From: Jeotgalibacillus soli
GTDB lineage: Bacteria; Bacillota; Bacilli; Bacillales; Jeotgalibacillaceae
Length of the DNA: 64,000 nt
Assembly (NCBI RefSeq): GCF_000829435.1
Contig: NZ_JXRP01000009.1
Location: 558,001 to 622,000 of the forward strand
Direction of reading: 5' to 3'
Position numbers and translations under genes: made by a program. Below are positions 50,858 to 59,207 of the stretch, piece by piece; position 1 is the stretch's first letter; every line of letters starts with the position of its first letter. Under the pieces are notes generated by a model. It saw only the letters and a program-made list of their open reading frames with translations, did no database searches and was not told where the DNA came from.

Positions 50858-51850
50858 GTGGCAACGATTAAAGATATTGCCGAAATCGCAAAGGTGTCCC
50901 GTACCACAGTTTCAAGGGTTATCAACGATACTGGATACGTCAGTGATGATGCGCGGGAACGGGTGCTTCAAGCCATCAAAAGAACCGGCTATATCCCAAG
51001 TGAGTACGCAAAATCACTCCGAACGAAACAAACAAAGGTCATTGGCGTTATTCTGCCAAAGATCAGCACAGAAACAGTCAGCCGAATGGTGAGCGGGATT
51101 ACAGAGGAGCTTTCTCATTACGGCTATCAGGTTCTCCTTGCCAATACCAATTTGGACCCAGTCCTTGAAATCGACTATTTAAAGCTGTTAAAAGCAAGAC
51201 AGGTGGACGGAATCATTTTAGTCGCGACAAACGTAAGCGATGCATTAATCAAAGAAATTCATAAGCTCACCATTCCCTTCGCAGTGCTCGGCCAGGAAAT
51301 TCCCGGTGTGACATCCATTCATTATGACGACTATCAGGCCGCCTATGACATCACCAGGCATGTGATCAAAAAGGGTCACACGTCAATTGGCTTTATTGGG
51401 GTTCCAGAAGCAGACCAAGCTGTCGGCTACGAGCGAAAGCGGGCATTTATCCAGGCGATGCGTGATCATGCGCTGCCACTGAATGAACATTGGATTCAGG
51501 AAGCAAAATTCGACATTGATAGCGGAAATGAAGCGATCAAGAGGATGTTTGAGAGCCGAGACAAGCTGGCACCGACGGCTGTCATCGCTGTAACCGACCG
51601 TCTGGCGATTGGAGCCATGCAATATTTAAAGGAAAGAGGTCTTTCTATTCCGCATGACATTGGCATTACAGGAATGGGAAATTCTGAACTGAGCCGCTAC
51701 GTAACGCCGCCTTTGACAACGATTCATTACCACTATAAGACAGCTGGAGAAGAAGTTGCCAGGATCATTTTGGATAAAATTGATGGCAAAAATAATGACG
51801 AAAAAAAATCTGCACTTTCTTATAGACTTATTGAAAGAGATAGTTTATGA
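50858..51850 (+). CDS. LacI-family transcriptional regulator
   Basis: A 330-residue repressor: N-terminal helix-turn-helix (ATIKDIAEIAKVSRTTVSRV) with hinge, then a periplasmic-binding-protein-like effector domain (KVIGVILPKISTETVSRMVS onward). GTG 50858 gives the family start with AGGAG 9 bases upstream; the longer frame is rejected. It precedes the sucrose-type PTS gene by 188 bases carrying three operator-like sites, so it probably controls that permease in response to a sugar or sugar phosphate. Confidence 0.93.
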   Translation: MATIKDIAEIAKVSRTTVSRVINDTGYVSDDARERVLQAIKRTGYIPSEYAKSLRTKQTKVIGVILPKISTETVSRMVSGITEELSHYGYQVLLANTNLDPVLEIDYLKLLKARQVDGIILVATNVSDALIKEIHKLTIPFAVLGQEIPGVTSIHYDDYQAAYDITRHVIKKGHTSIGFIGVPEADQAVGYERKRAFIQAMRDHALPLNEHWIQEAKFDIDSGNEAIKRMFESRDKLAPTAVIAVTDRLAIGAMQYLKERGLSIPHDIGITGMGNSELSRYVTPPLTTIHYHYKTAGEEVARIILDKIDGKNNDEKKSALSYRLIERDSL

Positions 51851-51856
51851 TGAAGT

Positions 51857-51959
51857 TGAAATCGGTTACAGTAAGTTTTTTAAGGTGAATTTAATGGATG
51901 TGGAATCGGTACCATAACCTCCACATTCTTTCTTTTTCTGGAATATGGAATCGATTTCA
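51857..51959. promoter_or_regulatory. cre box and two LacI-type operators upstream of the PTS gene
   Basis: TGAAATCGGTTACA (51857-51870) fits the CcpA cre consensus TGWAANCGNTNWCA at every position. TGGAATCGGTACCA (51901-51914) and TGGAATCGATTTCA (51946-51959) are near-palindromes of the form TGGAATCGATTCCA, better suited to the local LacI-type protein. Their centres are 44 and 45 bases apart. Confidence 0.65.
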
Positions 51960-52038
51960 CATCACAGTTTTATACTGAATTTTATTTCATTGGTCATTTT
52001 GGATCATAACAATTTAAACAAGAGAGGGAGAGGAACAA

Positions 52039-53448
52039 ATGGCAGAAAATCGTGACATTGCAAAAGAAGTCATCGAAGCCATCGGCGGTGAGGAAAACAT
52101 TGCTTCTATGGCGCATTGTGCAACTCGTCTGCGCATCATGGTACATGACAAGGAAAAAATCGATCAGGAACGCATCGAAAACACAGACAAAGTAAAAGGG
52201 GCCTTCTTCAATTCAGGCCAATACCAAATCATCTTCGGTACTGGAACCGTTAACCGAATCTATGAAGAAGTGGAAAAGCTCGGCATCGCAGGCTCATCCA
52301 AGGAAGAAGTAAAGGAGCAAGGCAAAAAGCAAGGAAACATGTTTCAGCGTATGATTCGTACGTTTGGCGATGTATTCGTGCCGATTATTCCCGTCCTTGT
52401 AGCAACCGGTCTATTCATGGGTCTTCGCGGACTCATCACGCATCCTGAGGTATTAAGCTGGTTCGGACTCGTACCTGAGGACATTTCAGCAAACTTTATT
52501 CTCTTTACACAAGTGTTAACAGATACAGCCTTTGCTTTCCTGCCGGCACTTGTCGCCTGGTCAGCCTTTAGAGTATTCGGCGGAAGCCCGGTCATCGGGA
52601 TCGTGCTCGGTCTGATGCTGGTGAACCCGGCGCTGCCAAACGCTTACGCTGTCGGTAATGGAAGCGCAGAAGCACTGATGATGTTTGGGTTTATTCCGGT
52701 CCTTGGCTATCAAGGATCTGTGCTGCCAGCCTTCTTCATCGGTTTCTTAGGAGCAAAGCTTGAGCGTGCATTGCGTAAAAGAATACCTGAAGCATTGGAT
52801 CTTATTCTAACGCCGTTTTTAACGCTGCTTATTATGATCCTTCTTGGACTCTTTGCAATCGGACCAATCTTCCATATCGTAGAAGAAGCAATCCTTGCAG
52901 GAACAGTAGCCGTACTTGATCTGCCCTTTGGCATCGCCGGCCTTCTGATCGGTTTCTTCCATCAGATCGTCGTCGTAACAGGGGTACACCATATCTTCAA
53001 CTTCCTGGAAATCCAGCTGCTTGAAACTCGCGGCGTGAACGCATTCAACGCCATCATCACCTGTGCCATCGCCGCACAAGGCGCAGCCTGTCTAGCCGTT
53101 GGACTAAAAACAAAAGACAAAAAACTAAAAGCACTGGCATTGCCATCTTCATTCTCAGCATTCCTTGGCATTACAGAGCCAGCGATCTTCGGGGTCAACC
53201 TCCGTTACATGAAGCCATTCATCATGGGTCTTATCGGAGGAGCGGCGGGCGGATTCTTCGCCTCACTTGTTAAGCTTGAAGGAACAGGCATGGCCGTAAC
53301 CGTACTTCCAGGAACCTTGCTTTACCTGAATGAACAAATCGTTTTCTATATCGTTGCTAACCTGATTTCCATTAGTGTAGCCTTCGCTCTTACATGGACA
53401 ATCGGCTTCAATGACAAAATGCAACAGGAATTGAAGAAAGCAGCATAA
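52039..53448 (+). CDS. scrA: PTS sucrose-type transporter subunit IIBC
   Basis: A 469-residue membrane permease that takes up and phosphorylates a disaccharide. EIIB domain (about 1-85) with phospho-Cys27 in ASMAHCATRLRIMV; EIIC domain (about 105-460) with TDTAFAFLPALVAWSAFRVF and VTGVHHIFNFLE. No fused IIA domain, so a separate glucose-type IIA must serve it. Sucrose is the best guess from overall similarity; trehalose-type EIIBC proteins are close. No sucrose-6-phosphate hydrolase gene is in this window. Confidence 0.88.
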   Translation: MAENRDIAKEVIEAIGGEENIASMAHCATRLRIMVHDKEKIDQERIENTDKVKGAFFNSGQYQIIFGTGTVNRIYEEVEKLGIAGSSKEEVKEQGKKQGNMFQRMIRTFGDVFVPIIPVLVATGLFMGLRGLITHPEVLSWFGLVPEDISANFILFTQVLTDTAFAFLPALVAWSAFRVFGGSPVIGIVLGLMLVNPALPNAYAVGNGSAEALMMFGFIPVLGYQGSVLPAFFIGFLGAKLERALRKRIPEALDLILTPFLTLLIMILLGLFAIGPIFHIVEEAILAGTVAVLDLPFGIAGLLIGFFHQIVVVTGVHHIFNFLEIQLLETRGVNAFNAIITCAIAAQGAACLAVGLKTKDKKLKALALPSSFSAFLGITEPAIFGVNLRYMKPFIMGLIGGAAGGFFASLVKLEGTGMAVTVLPGTLLYLNEQIVFYIVANLISISVAFALTWTIGFNDKMQQELKKAA

Positions 53449-53453
53449 TGAGA

Positions 53454-53500
53454 AAAAGAGGGTGTCCCAAAAGTATAAAGCTTTTGGGCACCCTCTTTTT
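53454..53500 (+). terminator. scrA terminator
   Basis: AAAGAGGGTG..CCCAAAAG / CTTTTGGG..CACCCTCTTT followed by T-run; its end coincides with the left boundary of the tandem duplication. Confidence 0.85.
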
Positions 53501-53526
53501 TCCAAGAAAATAGCTCTATAAAGATG

Positions 53527-53664
53527 GCCTGTTGATTTCCGCTCCAGGGACTCGCTTTCCGCGGGCGGTCCGGGAGCCTCCTCGGCGCATTCGCGCCTGC
53601 GGGGTCTCCCGTTGACTCGCTTCTCCCGCAGGAGTCTCGCCCCTTCCACTCCAATCAACAGGGT
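53527..53664 (-). repeat. Bacillaceae dispersed repeat, copy E (reverse)
   Basis: On the minus strand it reads CCTGTTGATTGGAGTGGAAG, then GGGGCGAGACTCCTGC, GGGAGACCCCGCAGGCGCGA, GAGGAGGCTCCCGGACCGCC, CGCGGAAAGCGAGTCCC and GGAGCGGAAATCAACAGG. This is the classic form of a repeat common in Bacillaceae genomes. Confidence 0.8.
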
Positions 53665-53869
53665 GCAAGAATCAATATCAGCATATAAACAGTTAGTCCT
53701 TCAGATTGAACAGATGACAAAGGAAGACGAAGATGCGGAACAGGAACTGGATCTAATGGAGAAGTTAGAAAAAGCCCCAATTTCTTCTGAAAAAATAGCT
53801 GAAACAGTGAAGAATTTAGAGAAGCGCTTGGAAAAGGACCCTAAGAGTCGTCGTTCAACGATCTTTTGA
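53665..53869 (+). pseudogene. Transposase-like fragment (possibly IS1182 linker region), unit 1
   Basis: About 65 residues including YKQLVLQIEQMTKEDEDAEQ and SSEKIAETVKNLEKRLEKDP. From memory this resembles the central helical linker of IS1182-type transposases; confidence in that is low. The open frame begins inside the dispersed repeat, so there is no native start, and it ends in an unrelated SRRSTIF. GAGTCAGCC follows the stop at once. Confidence 0.45.
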
Positions 53870-53993
53870 GTCAGCCTCTTCAGGTTATTTATAGAAAATT
53901 TGAGGAGAGATTCCCCTCAAACTTTCACTATTTTAACTTTGTTTTGTCTATGTTCATCCCATCTTTTTTCCAAGAAAATAGTGTATAAAGTTG

Positions 53994-54130
53994 GCCTGTT
54001 GATTTCCGCTCCAGGGACTCGCTTTCCGCGGGCGGTCCGGGAGCCTCCTCGGCGCATTCGCGCCTGCGGGGTCTCCCGTTGACTCGCTTCTCCCGCAGGA
54101 GCCTCCCCCCTTCCACTCCAATCAACAGGG
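53994..54130 (-). repeat. Bacillaceae dispersed repeat, copy F (reverse)
   Basis: Second-unit copy of E, differing by only a few bases. Confidence 0.8.
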
Positions 54131-54336
54131 TGCAAGAATCAATATCAGCATATAAACAGTTAGTCCTTCAGATTGAACAGATGACAAAGGAAGACGAAGA
54201 TGCAGAACAGGAACTGGATCTAATGGAGAAGTTAGAAAAAGCCCCAATTTCTTCTGAAAAAATAGCTGAAACAGTGAAGAAATTAGAGAAGCGCTTGGAA
54301 AAGGACCCTAGGAGTCGTCGTTCAACGATCTTTTGA
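54131..54336 (+). pseudogene. Transposase-like fragment, unit 2
   Basis: Same fragment as in unit 1, with two amino-acid differences outside the dispersed repeat (Asn to Lys in VKKLEK, Lys to Arg in DPRSR). Still open but without a start of its own. Confidence 0.45.
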
Positions 54337-54383
54337 GTCAGCCTCTTCAGGTTATTTATAGAAAATTTGAGGAGAGATTCCCC

Positions 54384-54554
54384 TCAAACCTTCACTATCT
54401 TAACTTTGTTTTGTCTATGTTCATCCCATTTTTTCGAATTATGGGCAACACAAATAAGACCCCAATCCGTGGTGTTTTTGGATAGACCTCTTAGAGAAAA
54501 CCGGTCAAACTTTCGGTAGTGTTTAATTTGTCCAAAGAGTTGCAGTATTGTTGA
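54384..54554 (-). pseudogene. C-terminal remnant of an IS transposase
   Basis: The last 56 residues of a transposase on the minus strand, with QLFGQIKHYRKFDRFSLRGL and TTDWGLICVAHNSKKWDEHR, the typical C-terminal end of IS1182/IS5-like transposases (FGQLK...RRF.LRGL.K...EWGL..IAHN.KK). The upstream part is missing (in-frame stop just before). Unit 1 of the duplication keeps only the final 14 or so residues (stop at 53917). Confidence 0.65.
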
Positions 54555-54564
54555 TTATTAGGTT

Positions 54565-54615
54565 ATGAAAAAATAGACACCCTGTGTTCGAAAGGATAAC
54601 GAACACAGGGTGTCT
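54565..54615 (-). terminator. Strong terminator-type hairpin (minus strand)
   Basis: Perfect 16-bp stem AGACACCCTGTGTTCG / CGAACACAGGGTGTCT with a 9-base loop; on the minus strand it is followed by ATTTTTTC. It lies 13 bases after the stop of the small minus-strand ORF at 54628. Confidence 0.75.
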
Positions 54616-54627
54616 GAATTTATTATA

Positions 54628-54795
54628 TTAACGAGTAAAAGTCGAAGCAAAGCGATTTCTAATTTGCTTGAAGACTTGGTCGATTAGAGCGTAGAAAGTG
54701 GGTGAAAAGCAGGTTATCTTACTTTTTTTTCCCGCAAGCAATGCATTTGCCTGTGTATAAACTGTATCTATGTTTCTTTTTAAAATGGCAATCAA
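54628..54795 (-). CDS. Possible small protein or gene remnant
   Basis: A 55-residue frame starting at TTG 54795, rich in polar residues (including DTVYTQANALLAGKKSKIT and DQVFKQIRNRFASTFTR), ending 13 bases before a good terminator. An overlapping frame from ATG 54817 to 54719 codes a 32-residue peptide with YTGKCIACGKKK. Only one is likely real, or a frameshift joins them. Not recognised. Confidence 0.3.
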   Translation of the reverse strand: MIAILKRNIDTVYTQANALLAGKKSKITCFSPTFYALIDQVFKQIRNRFASTFTR

Positions 54796-55456
54796 TCCAG
54801 TACCTTATCTTCTTCATTTTATTGCACACTTCCATTCTAGAAGAGACACTATAGTACACCTCAATTTAATTCCTCCTAAAATACTCCTGAGATTCAGTAT
54901 TTTCGGCAGTCCAGCTATCATAGCATAAATGCCTTAGATCTGTGACTTTGCGCCCTAGCCTTTCAGCTAGTTTGCCTTTATCTTAGTACTAAATATACCT
55001 TATAAAATACTAAAATACAATAAATATACATTACAAATAATAATTACCAATGTATTGGTATAATAGTATTAGTGGATAAGGTATGTGTTCTATAAGGATC
55101 TTTGGACTGCATAGTGGTGTATAAATGTAAATGTGGAGAGGGATTCTTCATTTCCATTAGAGAACACTTTGATAGATCTTTTGCTGAAAAATACAGAAAG
55201 GGAAGAAAAATAGAAGAAAAAAGGACCAATGAAGGAACCAAAGGATTGGGAAATTGTCGAACTATGTAGCCGTGTGTCAATTTCTCATTTTTAGAAAAAA
55301 ATGTCGAATTTAAATGACAAATAAACCCCTAATTTGTCCAGAAAGATGATAATATAGATATACTTGAAATAAAAGAGTGCTATTCAACTATTTTTAATGA
55401 CATTTCAGTGACTTTTGTTTCTAATTTCCTTAAAATTTCTATTAATTTTTGACATA
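54796..55456. other. AT-rich intergenic stretch before the eps leader
   Basis: Mostly very AT-rich with no conserved gene. One weak plus-strand frame (TTG 55102 to 55269, 55 residues, with YKCKCGEGFFISIREHFDRS) has an AAGGA in front; it may be a remnant. Confidence 0.4.
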
Positions 55457-55567
55457 CAAGTGATTGGATTGAAGGGCTAAAACTTTAACACTAATCACTG
55501 CTTGGTACTGTCTCCAATACCATTATCAATGGAGGCACTCGATCGCGCCGTGGGTATACAGTTAATT
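55457..55567 (+). ncRNA. Structured leader, candidate EAR/epsC RNA
   Basis: A GC-richer island in AT-rich DNA. CAAGTGATT (55457-55465) pairs with AATCACT-G-CTTG (55493-55504). ACTGT (55507-55511) pairs with ACAGT (55558-55562), enclosing CTCCA / TGGAG (55512-55516, 55530-55534) and a GC-rich loop (GGCACTCGATCGCGCCGTGG). It lies upstream of an epsC homologue, where the EAR/epsC RNA is found in Bacillales; that RNA promotes processive antitermination through eps operons. I identify it from context and structure, not from an alignment. Confidence 0.55.
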
Positions 55568-55652
55568 ATGTAATGCCTTAGACTTGAAATGTCAGTGGTG
55601 TGGTGTGAGGATGGGTTAAATGCCTAAATTTTCATTTTGAATACATTTAAAT

Positions 55653-55709
55653 AATAAATATCTAATGAAAAGGCATACAATGCTTGTGTTTTTTCATTAG
55701 GTATTTATT
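55653..55709 (+). terminator. Large hairpin in the eps leader
   Basis: AATAAATATCTAATGAAAA (55653-55671) pairs with TTTTCATTAGGTATTTATT (55691-55709), one mismatch; a small GCAT/ATGC stem sits in the loop. It lies between the EAR candidate and the first gene and may be a readthrough-controlled terminator. Confidence 0.5.
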
Positions 55710-55791
55710 TTATGCGGCAACGTTTTAGAAATAAACAAGGATTTAGCACAACTATTTCAACTTTATCAAAATATAGAAAGGCGGCCGAGGC

Positions 55792-57618
55792 ATGACATAT
55801 AAGAAGAGAATTGCCTTATTAGTATTAATTGATTCACTCATTGTCCTCACTTCAATCTTCTTTAGCTATTATTTATTAATCCCTGCTTCAAACCCTTTTT
55901 CATTAGTACTGATTGTTAGTTCAATCATTCTATTATTAAGCCATCACTTTTTTGCCTATCGTTACAGTATTTATAAAAGAGTATGGCAGTACTCTAGTAT
56001 GAGCGAGCTGACAGCGATTATAAAAGCTGTTACATTTTCCGTTGCCATTGCGGCCATTGCTCAATTCGTGATAATCGGGACTTTTTACACGAGAACACTT
56101 ATTATCACATGGATGCTGCATATTCTCCTGATCGGCGGATCTCGTTTCGCCTGGAGAATGTACCGTGATACATACATAAAACCAAATCCTAATCAAAAGA
56201 GAGCACTTATTATTGGTGCTGGAGCAGCTGGAACAAGCGTTGTCCGTGAATTAAGGCAAAAACAATCGTCTGAGCTTCAGCCTGTTGGGTTTATTGATGA
56301 TGATTTTACAAAACACAATCTAGAGGTTATGAATATACCCGTCCTTGGGGGAGTTAAACATATTGAGTCGATTGTGAAGGAAAATCAAATTGAACATATT
56401 ATTATTGCCATTCCTTCGTTAAGTAAAAAAGAGCTTCAGCGGATTTACAGTGAGTGTGCAAAAACATCTGCTAAAACAAAAATCCTGCCGTTTCTTGAAG
56501 ATATCATGACTGGAAGGCTTGAAGTCAGCCAAATACGCGAGGTCCAGGTTGAGGACTTGCTTGGCCGTGACCCGGTTGAGCTTGATATGGCAAGTATTTC
56601 AGAAAAATTAAAAAGCAAAACAATACTCGTTACAGGCGCAGGTGGGTCGATTGGATCAGAAATTTGCCGTCAGGTGTGTAAATTTAAACCCGAGCGACTT
56701 GTTCTTCTAGGGCATGGGGAAAATTCTATTTATACAATCGACATGGAGCTTCGCAAACTTTACGCACAAGAGATCGATATTATCCCAATTATTGCGGACG
56801 TACAGGATCGCAAGCGAATATTTGATGTAGTGAGTGAATATAGGCCAAGTGTGATTTATCACGCAGCCGCACATAAACATGTTCCATTAATGGAAATTAA
56901 TCCGATGGAGGCAGTTAAAAACAACATCTTTGGTACGAAAAACGTAGCGGAAGCAGCCCATGAATTTAGCGTGAAAAACTTTGTGCTGGTTTCTACTGAC
57001 AAAGCAGTAAATCCTCCTAATGTTATGGGAGCGACAAAACGTTTTGCGGAAATGATTATTCAAAACCTCGCAAAAAAAAGTGAAACGAAGTTCGCAGCTG
57101 TTCGTTTTGGAAATGTACTTGGATCTAGAGGAAGTGTCATTCCATTATTTAAAAAGCAAATTGAAGCGGGTGGACCAGTAACCGTTACTCATCCAGATAT
57201 GACCCGTTACTTTATGACGATTCCAGAGGCTTCTAGATTAGTGATTCAAGCTGGGGCCTTGGCTTCCGGAGGTGAGGTCTTCGTGCTTGATATGGGGGAG
57301 CCGGTTAAAATTGTTGACTTGGCTAAGAACGTGATTCGTCTTTCCGGATACACTGAGGATGAAATTAAGATTAATTTTAGTGGTATCCGTCCGGGTGAAA
57401 AACTATTTGAGGAACTTTTGAATGAAGATGAGATTCAAAGTGAAAAAGTGTTTCCGAAGATTTATGTTGGGAAGGCTACGCCAATTAGTCAGTATGAGCT
57501 AGATTTTACAATTGGGAAATTACTAGCAATGAATAATATAGAGATGGTTGATACACTGATTGGAGTGGCGAATCGGAAAATTGTAGGGAGTTTGGTGGTT
57601 GGACAGAGAAGTTCTTAA
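55792..57618 (+). CDS. epsC: EpsC/CapD-family nucleotide-sugar dehydratase (UDP-GlcNAc 4,6-dehydrat­ase type)
   Basis: A 608-residue membrane-bound SDR enzyme of the EpsC/CapD/WbpM group. Four N-terminal membrane segments (about 8-115), a first Rossmann-like domain (RALIIGAGAAGTSVVREL), then the catalytic domain with ILVTGAGGSIGSEICRQV (about 280-297) and STDKAVNPPNVMGATKRFAE, where the usual YxxxK tyrosine is Met, typical of this group. It would supply a 4-keto-6-deoxy sugar precursor for bacillosamine/QuiNAc-type sugars. First gene of the polysaccharide operon, downstream of the EAR-like leader. Confidence 0.93.
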   Translation: MTYKKRIALLVLIDSLIVLTSIFFSYYLLIPASNPFSLVLIVSSIILLLSHHFFAYRYSIYKRVWQYSSMSELTAIIKAVTFSVAIAAIAQFVIIGTFYTRTLIITWMLHILLIGGSRFAWRMYRDTYIKPNPNQKRALIIGAGAAGTSVVRELRQKQSSELQPVGFIDDDFTKHNLEVMNIPVLGGVKHIESIVKENQIEHIIIAIPSLSKKELQRIYSECAKTSAKTKILPFLEDIMTGRLEVSQIREVQVEDLLGRDPVELDMASISEKLKSKTILVTGAGGSIGSEICRQVCKFKPERLVLLGHGENSIYTIDMELRKLYAQEIDIIPIIADVQDRKRIFDVVSEYRPSVIYHAAAHKHVPLMEINPMEAVKNNIFGTKNVAEAAHEFSVKNFVLVSTDKAVNPPNVMGATKRFAEMIIQNLAKKSETKFAAVRFGNVLGSRGSVIPLFKKQIEAGGPVTVTHPDMTRYFMTIPEASRLVIQAGALASGGEVFVLDMGEPVKIVDLAKNVIRLSGYTEDEIKINFSGIRPGEKLFEELLNEDEIQSEKVFPKIYVGKATPISQYELDFTIGKLLAMNNIEMVDTLIGVANRKIVGSLVVGQRSS

Positions 57619-57705
57619 GCTCGACTTAGTAAAGGTGATTTGGGCCGTTTTATTGGAATGAAAGAAATTTAAAAAATGTGGTTTCATAGTTGGAGTGTGA
57701 AAAGA

Positions 57706-58344
57706 TTGTATTTGAAAATAAAAAGATTAATAGATATTGTTCTTTCTTTAATAGGTCTGATTGTACTATCGCCTATTTTTTTCATTCTGATTTTAGGGAT
57801 TAAACTAGATTCAAAAGGTCCTGTGTTGTTCAAACAAAAGCGTGTTGGAATCAACAAAGCATATTTTAATATTTTGAAGTTTCGTACTATGGGAATAGAT
57901 ACACCAAAGGATACACCGACACATCTCTTGGATAACCCAGAGCAGTACATTACAAAAATGGGGAAGTTTCTGAGAAAAACTTCGTTAGATGAGCTACCAC
58001 AAATTTGGAATATATTTGTTGGACAGATGAGTATTATTGGCCCTAGACCAGCATTATGGAATCAATACGATCTTATTGCTGAACGTGATAAACATGGTGC
58101 AAATGATATACCTCCTGGGTTAACAGGCTGGGCACAGATCAATGGTAGAGATGAACTTCCTATTGTGGTAAAGGCCAAGCTGGATGGGGATTATGTTGAA
58201 AAGATTGGTTTATGGATGGACGTTAAATGTTTTTTTGGTACTATCATGAGTGTTATTAAGAGTGATGGCGTTGTTGAAGGTCGGACGACTGGGACAACGA
58301 TAAAGAAAGAAATTGCTGCTACTAAGGAGAATGCAACGAAGTGA
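57706..58344 (+). CDS. Undecaprenyl-phosphate sugar phosphotransferase (priming transferase)
   Basis: A 212-residue bacterial sugar transferase (PglC/EpsL/WcaJ-core type) that loads the first sugar phosphate onto the lipid carrier. One hydrophobic N-terminal segment (LIDIVLSLIGLIVLSPIFFI), FKQKRVGINKAYFNILKFRT, LRKTSLDELPQIWN, IIGPRPAL and GLTGWAQINGRDELP are all present. TTG 57706 is preferred (GGAG 10 bases upstream, family-like N-terminus); ATG 57676 would add ten residues without a ribosome-binding site. Confidence 0.9.
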   Translation: MYLKIKRLIDIVLSLIGLIVLSPIFFILILGIKLDSKGPVLFKQKRVGINKAYFNILKFRTMGIDTPKDTPTHLLDNPEQYITKMGKFLRKTSLDELPQIWNIFVGQMSIIGPRPALWNQYDLIAERDKHGANDIPPGLTGWAQINGRDELPIVVKAKLDGDYVEKIGLWMDVKCFFGTIMSVIKSDGVVEGRTTGTTIKKEIAATKENATK

Positions 58345-59204
58345 AAAATATATTAATTACAGGAGTAAACAGCTATGTTGGTAAAAGCTTTAAAAAGTGG
58401 TTAGAAAACTCTCCTGACAAGTATTCGGTAGACTCAATTAGTTTACGAAATGATACATGGAAAGAAAAAGATTTCTCGGGTTATGATGCTGTTTTACATG
58501 TGGCAGGTATAGCTCATGTCTCATCCGACCCAAAGATGGAAGAATTATATTATAAAGTTAATCGTGATCTAACAATTGAAGCTGCTAAAAAGGCTAAGGC
58601 TGAAGGTGTGAGGCAGTTTATTTTTATGAGCAGCATTATTGTATATGGTGATAGCAGCAGCGACAAAAGAGTTATTGATAAAAAAACAGTACCTACGCCG
58701 AGTAACTTTTACGGTAATAGTAAGCTGCAAGCAGAAGATGGTATAACATCTCTAGAGAGTGATGTATTTAAGGTTGTAATTCTAAGACCACCAATGATAT
58801 ATGGGAAGGGTTCTAAAGGCAACTATCTAAAACTTGCAAAAGCAGCTAAGAAACTTCCTGTTTTCCCCGACGTTGATAATCAGCGTAGTATGCTTCATAT
58901 AGATAATTTGTGTGAGTTTATTCGACTAATGATTGAGAATGAAGAAAGCGGTTTGTTCTTTCCGCAAAATAGTGAATATGTTAAGACAAGTGAAATGGTG
59001 AGGTTGATAGCTGAGGTGCATGGGAAGAAAATAATTCTCGCTAAAGTATTCAATCCAGTATTAAAGCTTTTAGGATTGAAGTTAGGACTGATTAATAAGG
59101 TATTTGGCAATTTGATTTATGATCAAACTATGAGTTCTTATGAAGAGAACTACCAAATTAGAAATTTACGAGAAACCATTGAGTTGACGGAAAATAAAAG
59201 GTGA
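58341..59204 (+). CDS. NAD-dependent sugar epimerase/reductase
   Basis: A 287-residue extended SDR: ILITGVNSYVGKSFKKWL, the active-site region IFMSSIIVYGDSSS and YxxxK in FYGNSKLQAEDG. In similar loci such enzymes reduce the 4-keto intermediate made by EpsC/CapD proteins to UDP-QuiNAc or UDP-FucNAc. GTG 58341 overlaps the previous stop; AAGGAG lies 10 bases upstream. Confidence 0.88.
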   Translation: MKNILITGVNSYVGKSFKKWLENSPDKYSVDSISLRNDTWKEKDFSGYDAVLHVAGIAHVSSDPKMEELYYKVNRDLTIEAAKKAKAEGVRQFIFMSSIIVYGDSSSDKRVIDKKTVPTPSNFYGNSKLQAEDGITSLESDVFKVVILRPPMIYGKGSKGNYLKLAKAAKKLPVFPDVDNQRSMLHIDNLCEFIRLMIENEESGLFFPQNSEYVKTSEMVRLIAEVHGKKIILAKVFNPVLKLLGLKLGLINKVFGNLIYDQTMSSYEENYQIRNLRETIELTENKR

Positions 59205-59207
59205 AGG

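Larger units (their letters stand above)
53494..54429. repeat. 468-bp tandem duplication
   Basis: Two nearly identical units, 53494-53961 and 53962-54429, each starting TCTTTTTTCCAAGAAAATAG and ending at CTATGTTCATCCCAT. They differ by a few substitutions and a one-base indel. Each contains a reverse-oriented Bacillaceae repeat, a transposase-like ORF fragment and the tail of a minus-strand transposase. Confidence 0.85.

Noticed and set aside
55044..55280. 78-residue minus-strand ORF
   Set aside because: Composition typical of random AT-rich DNA, no ribosome-binding site.
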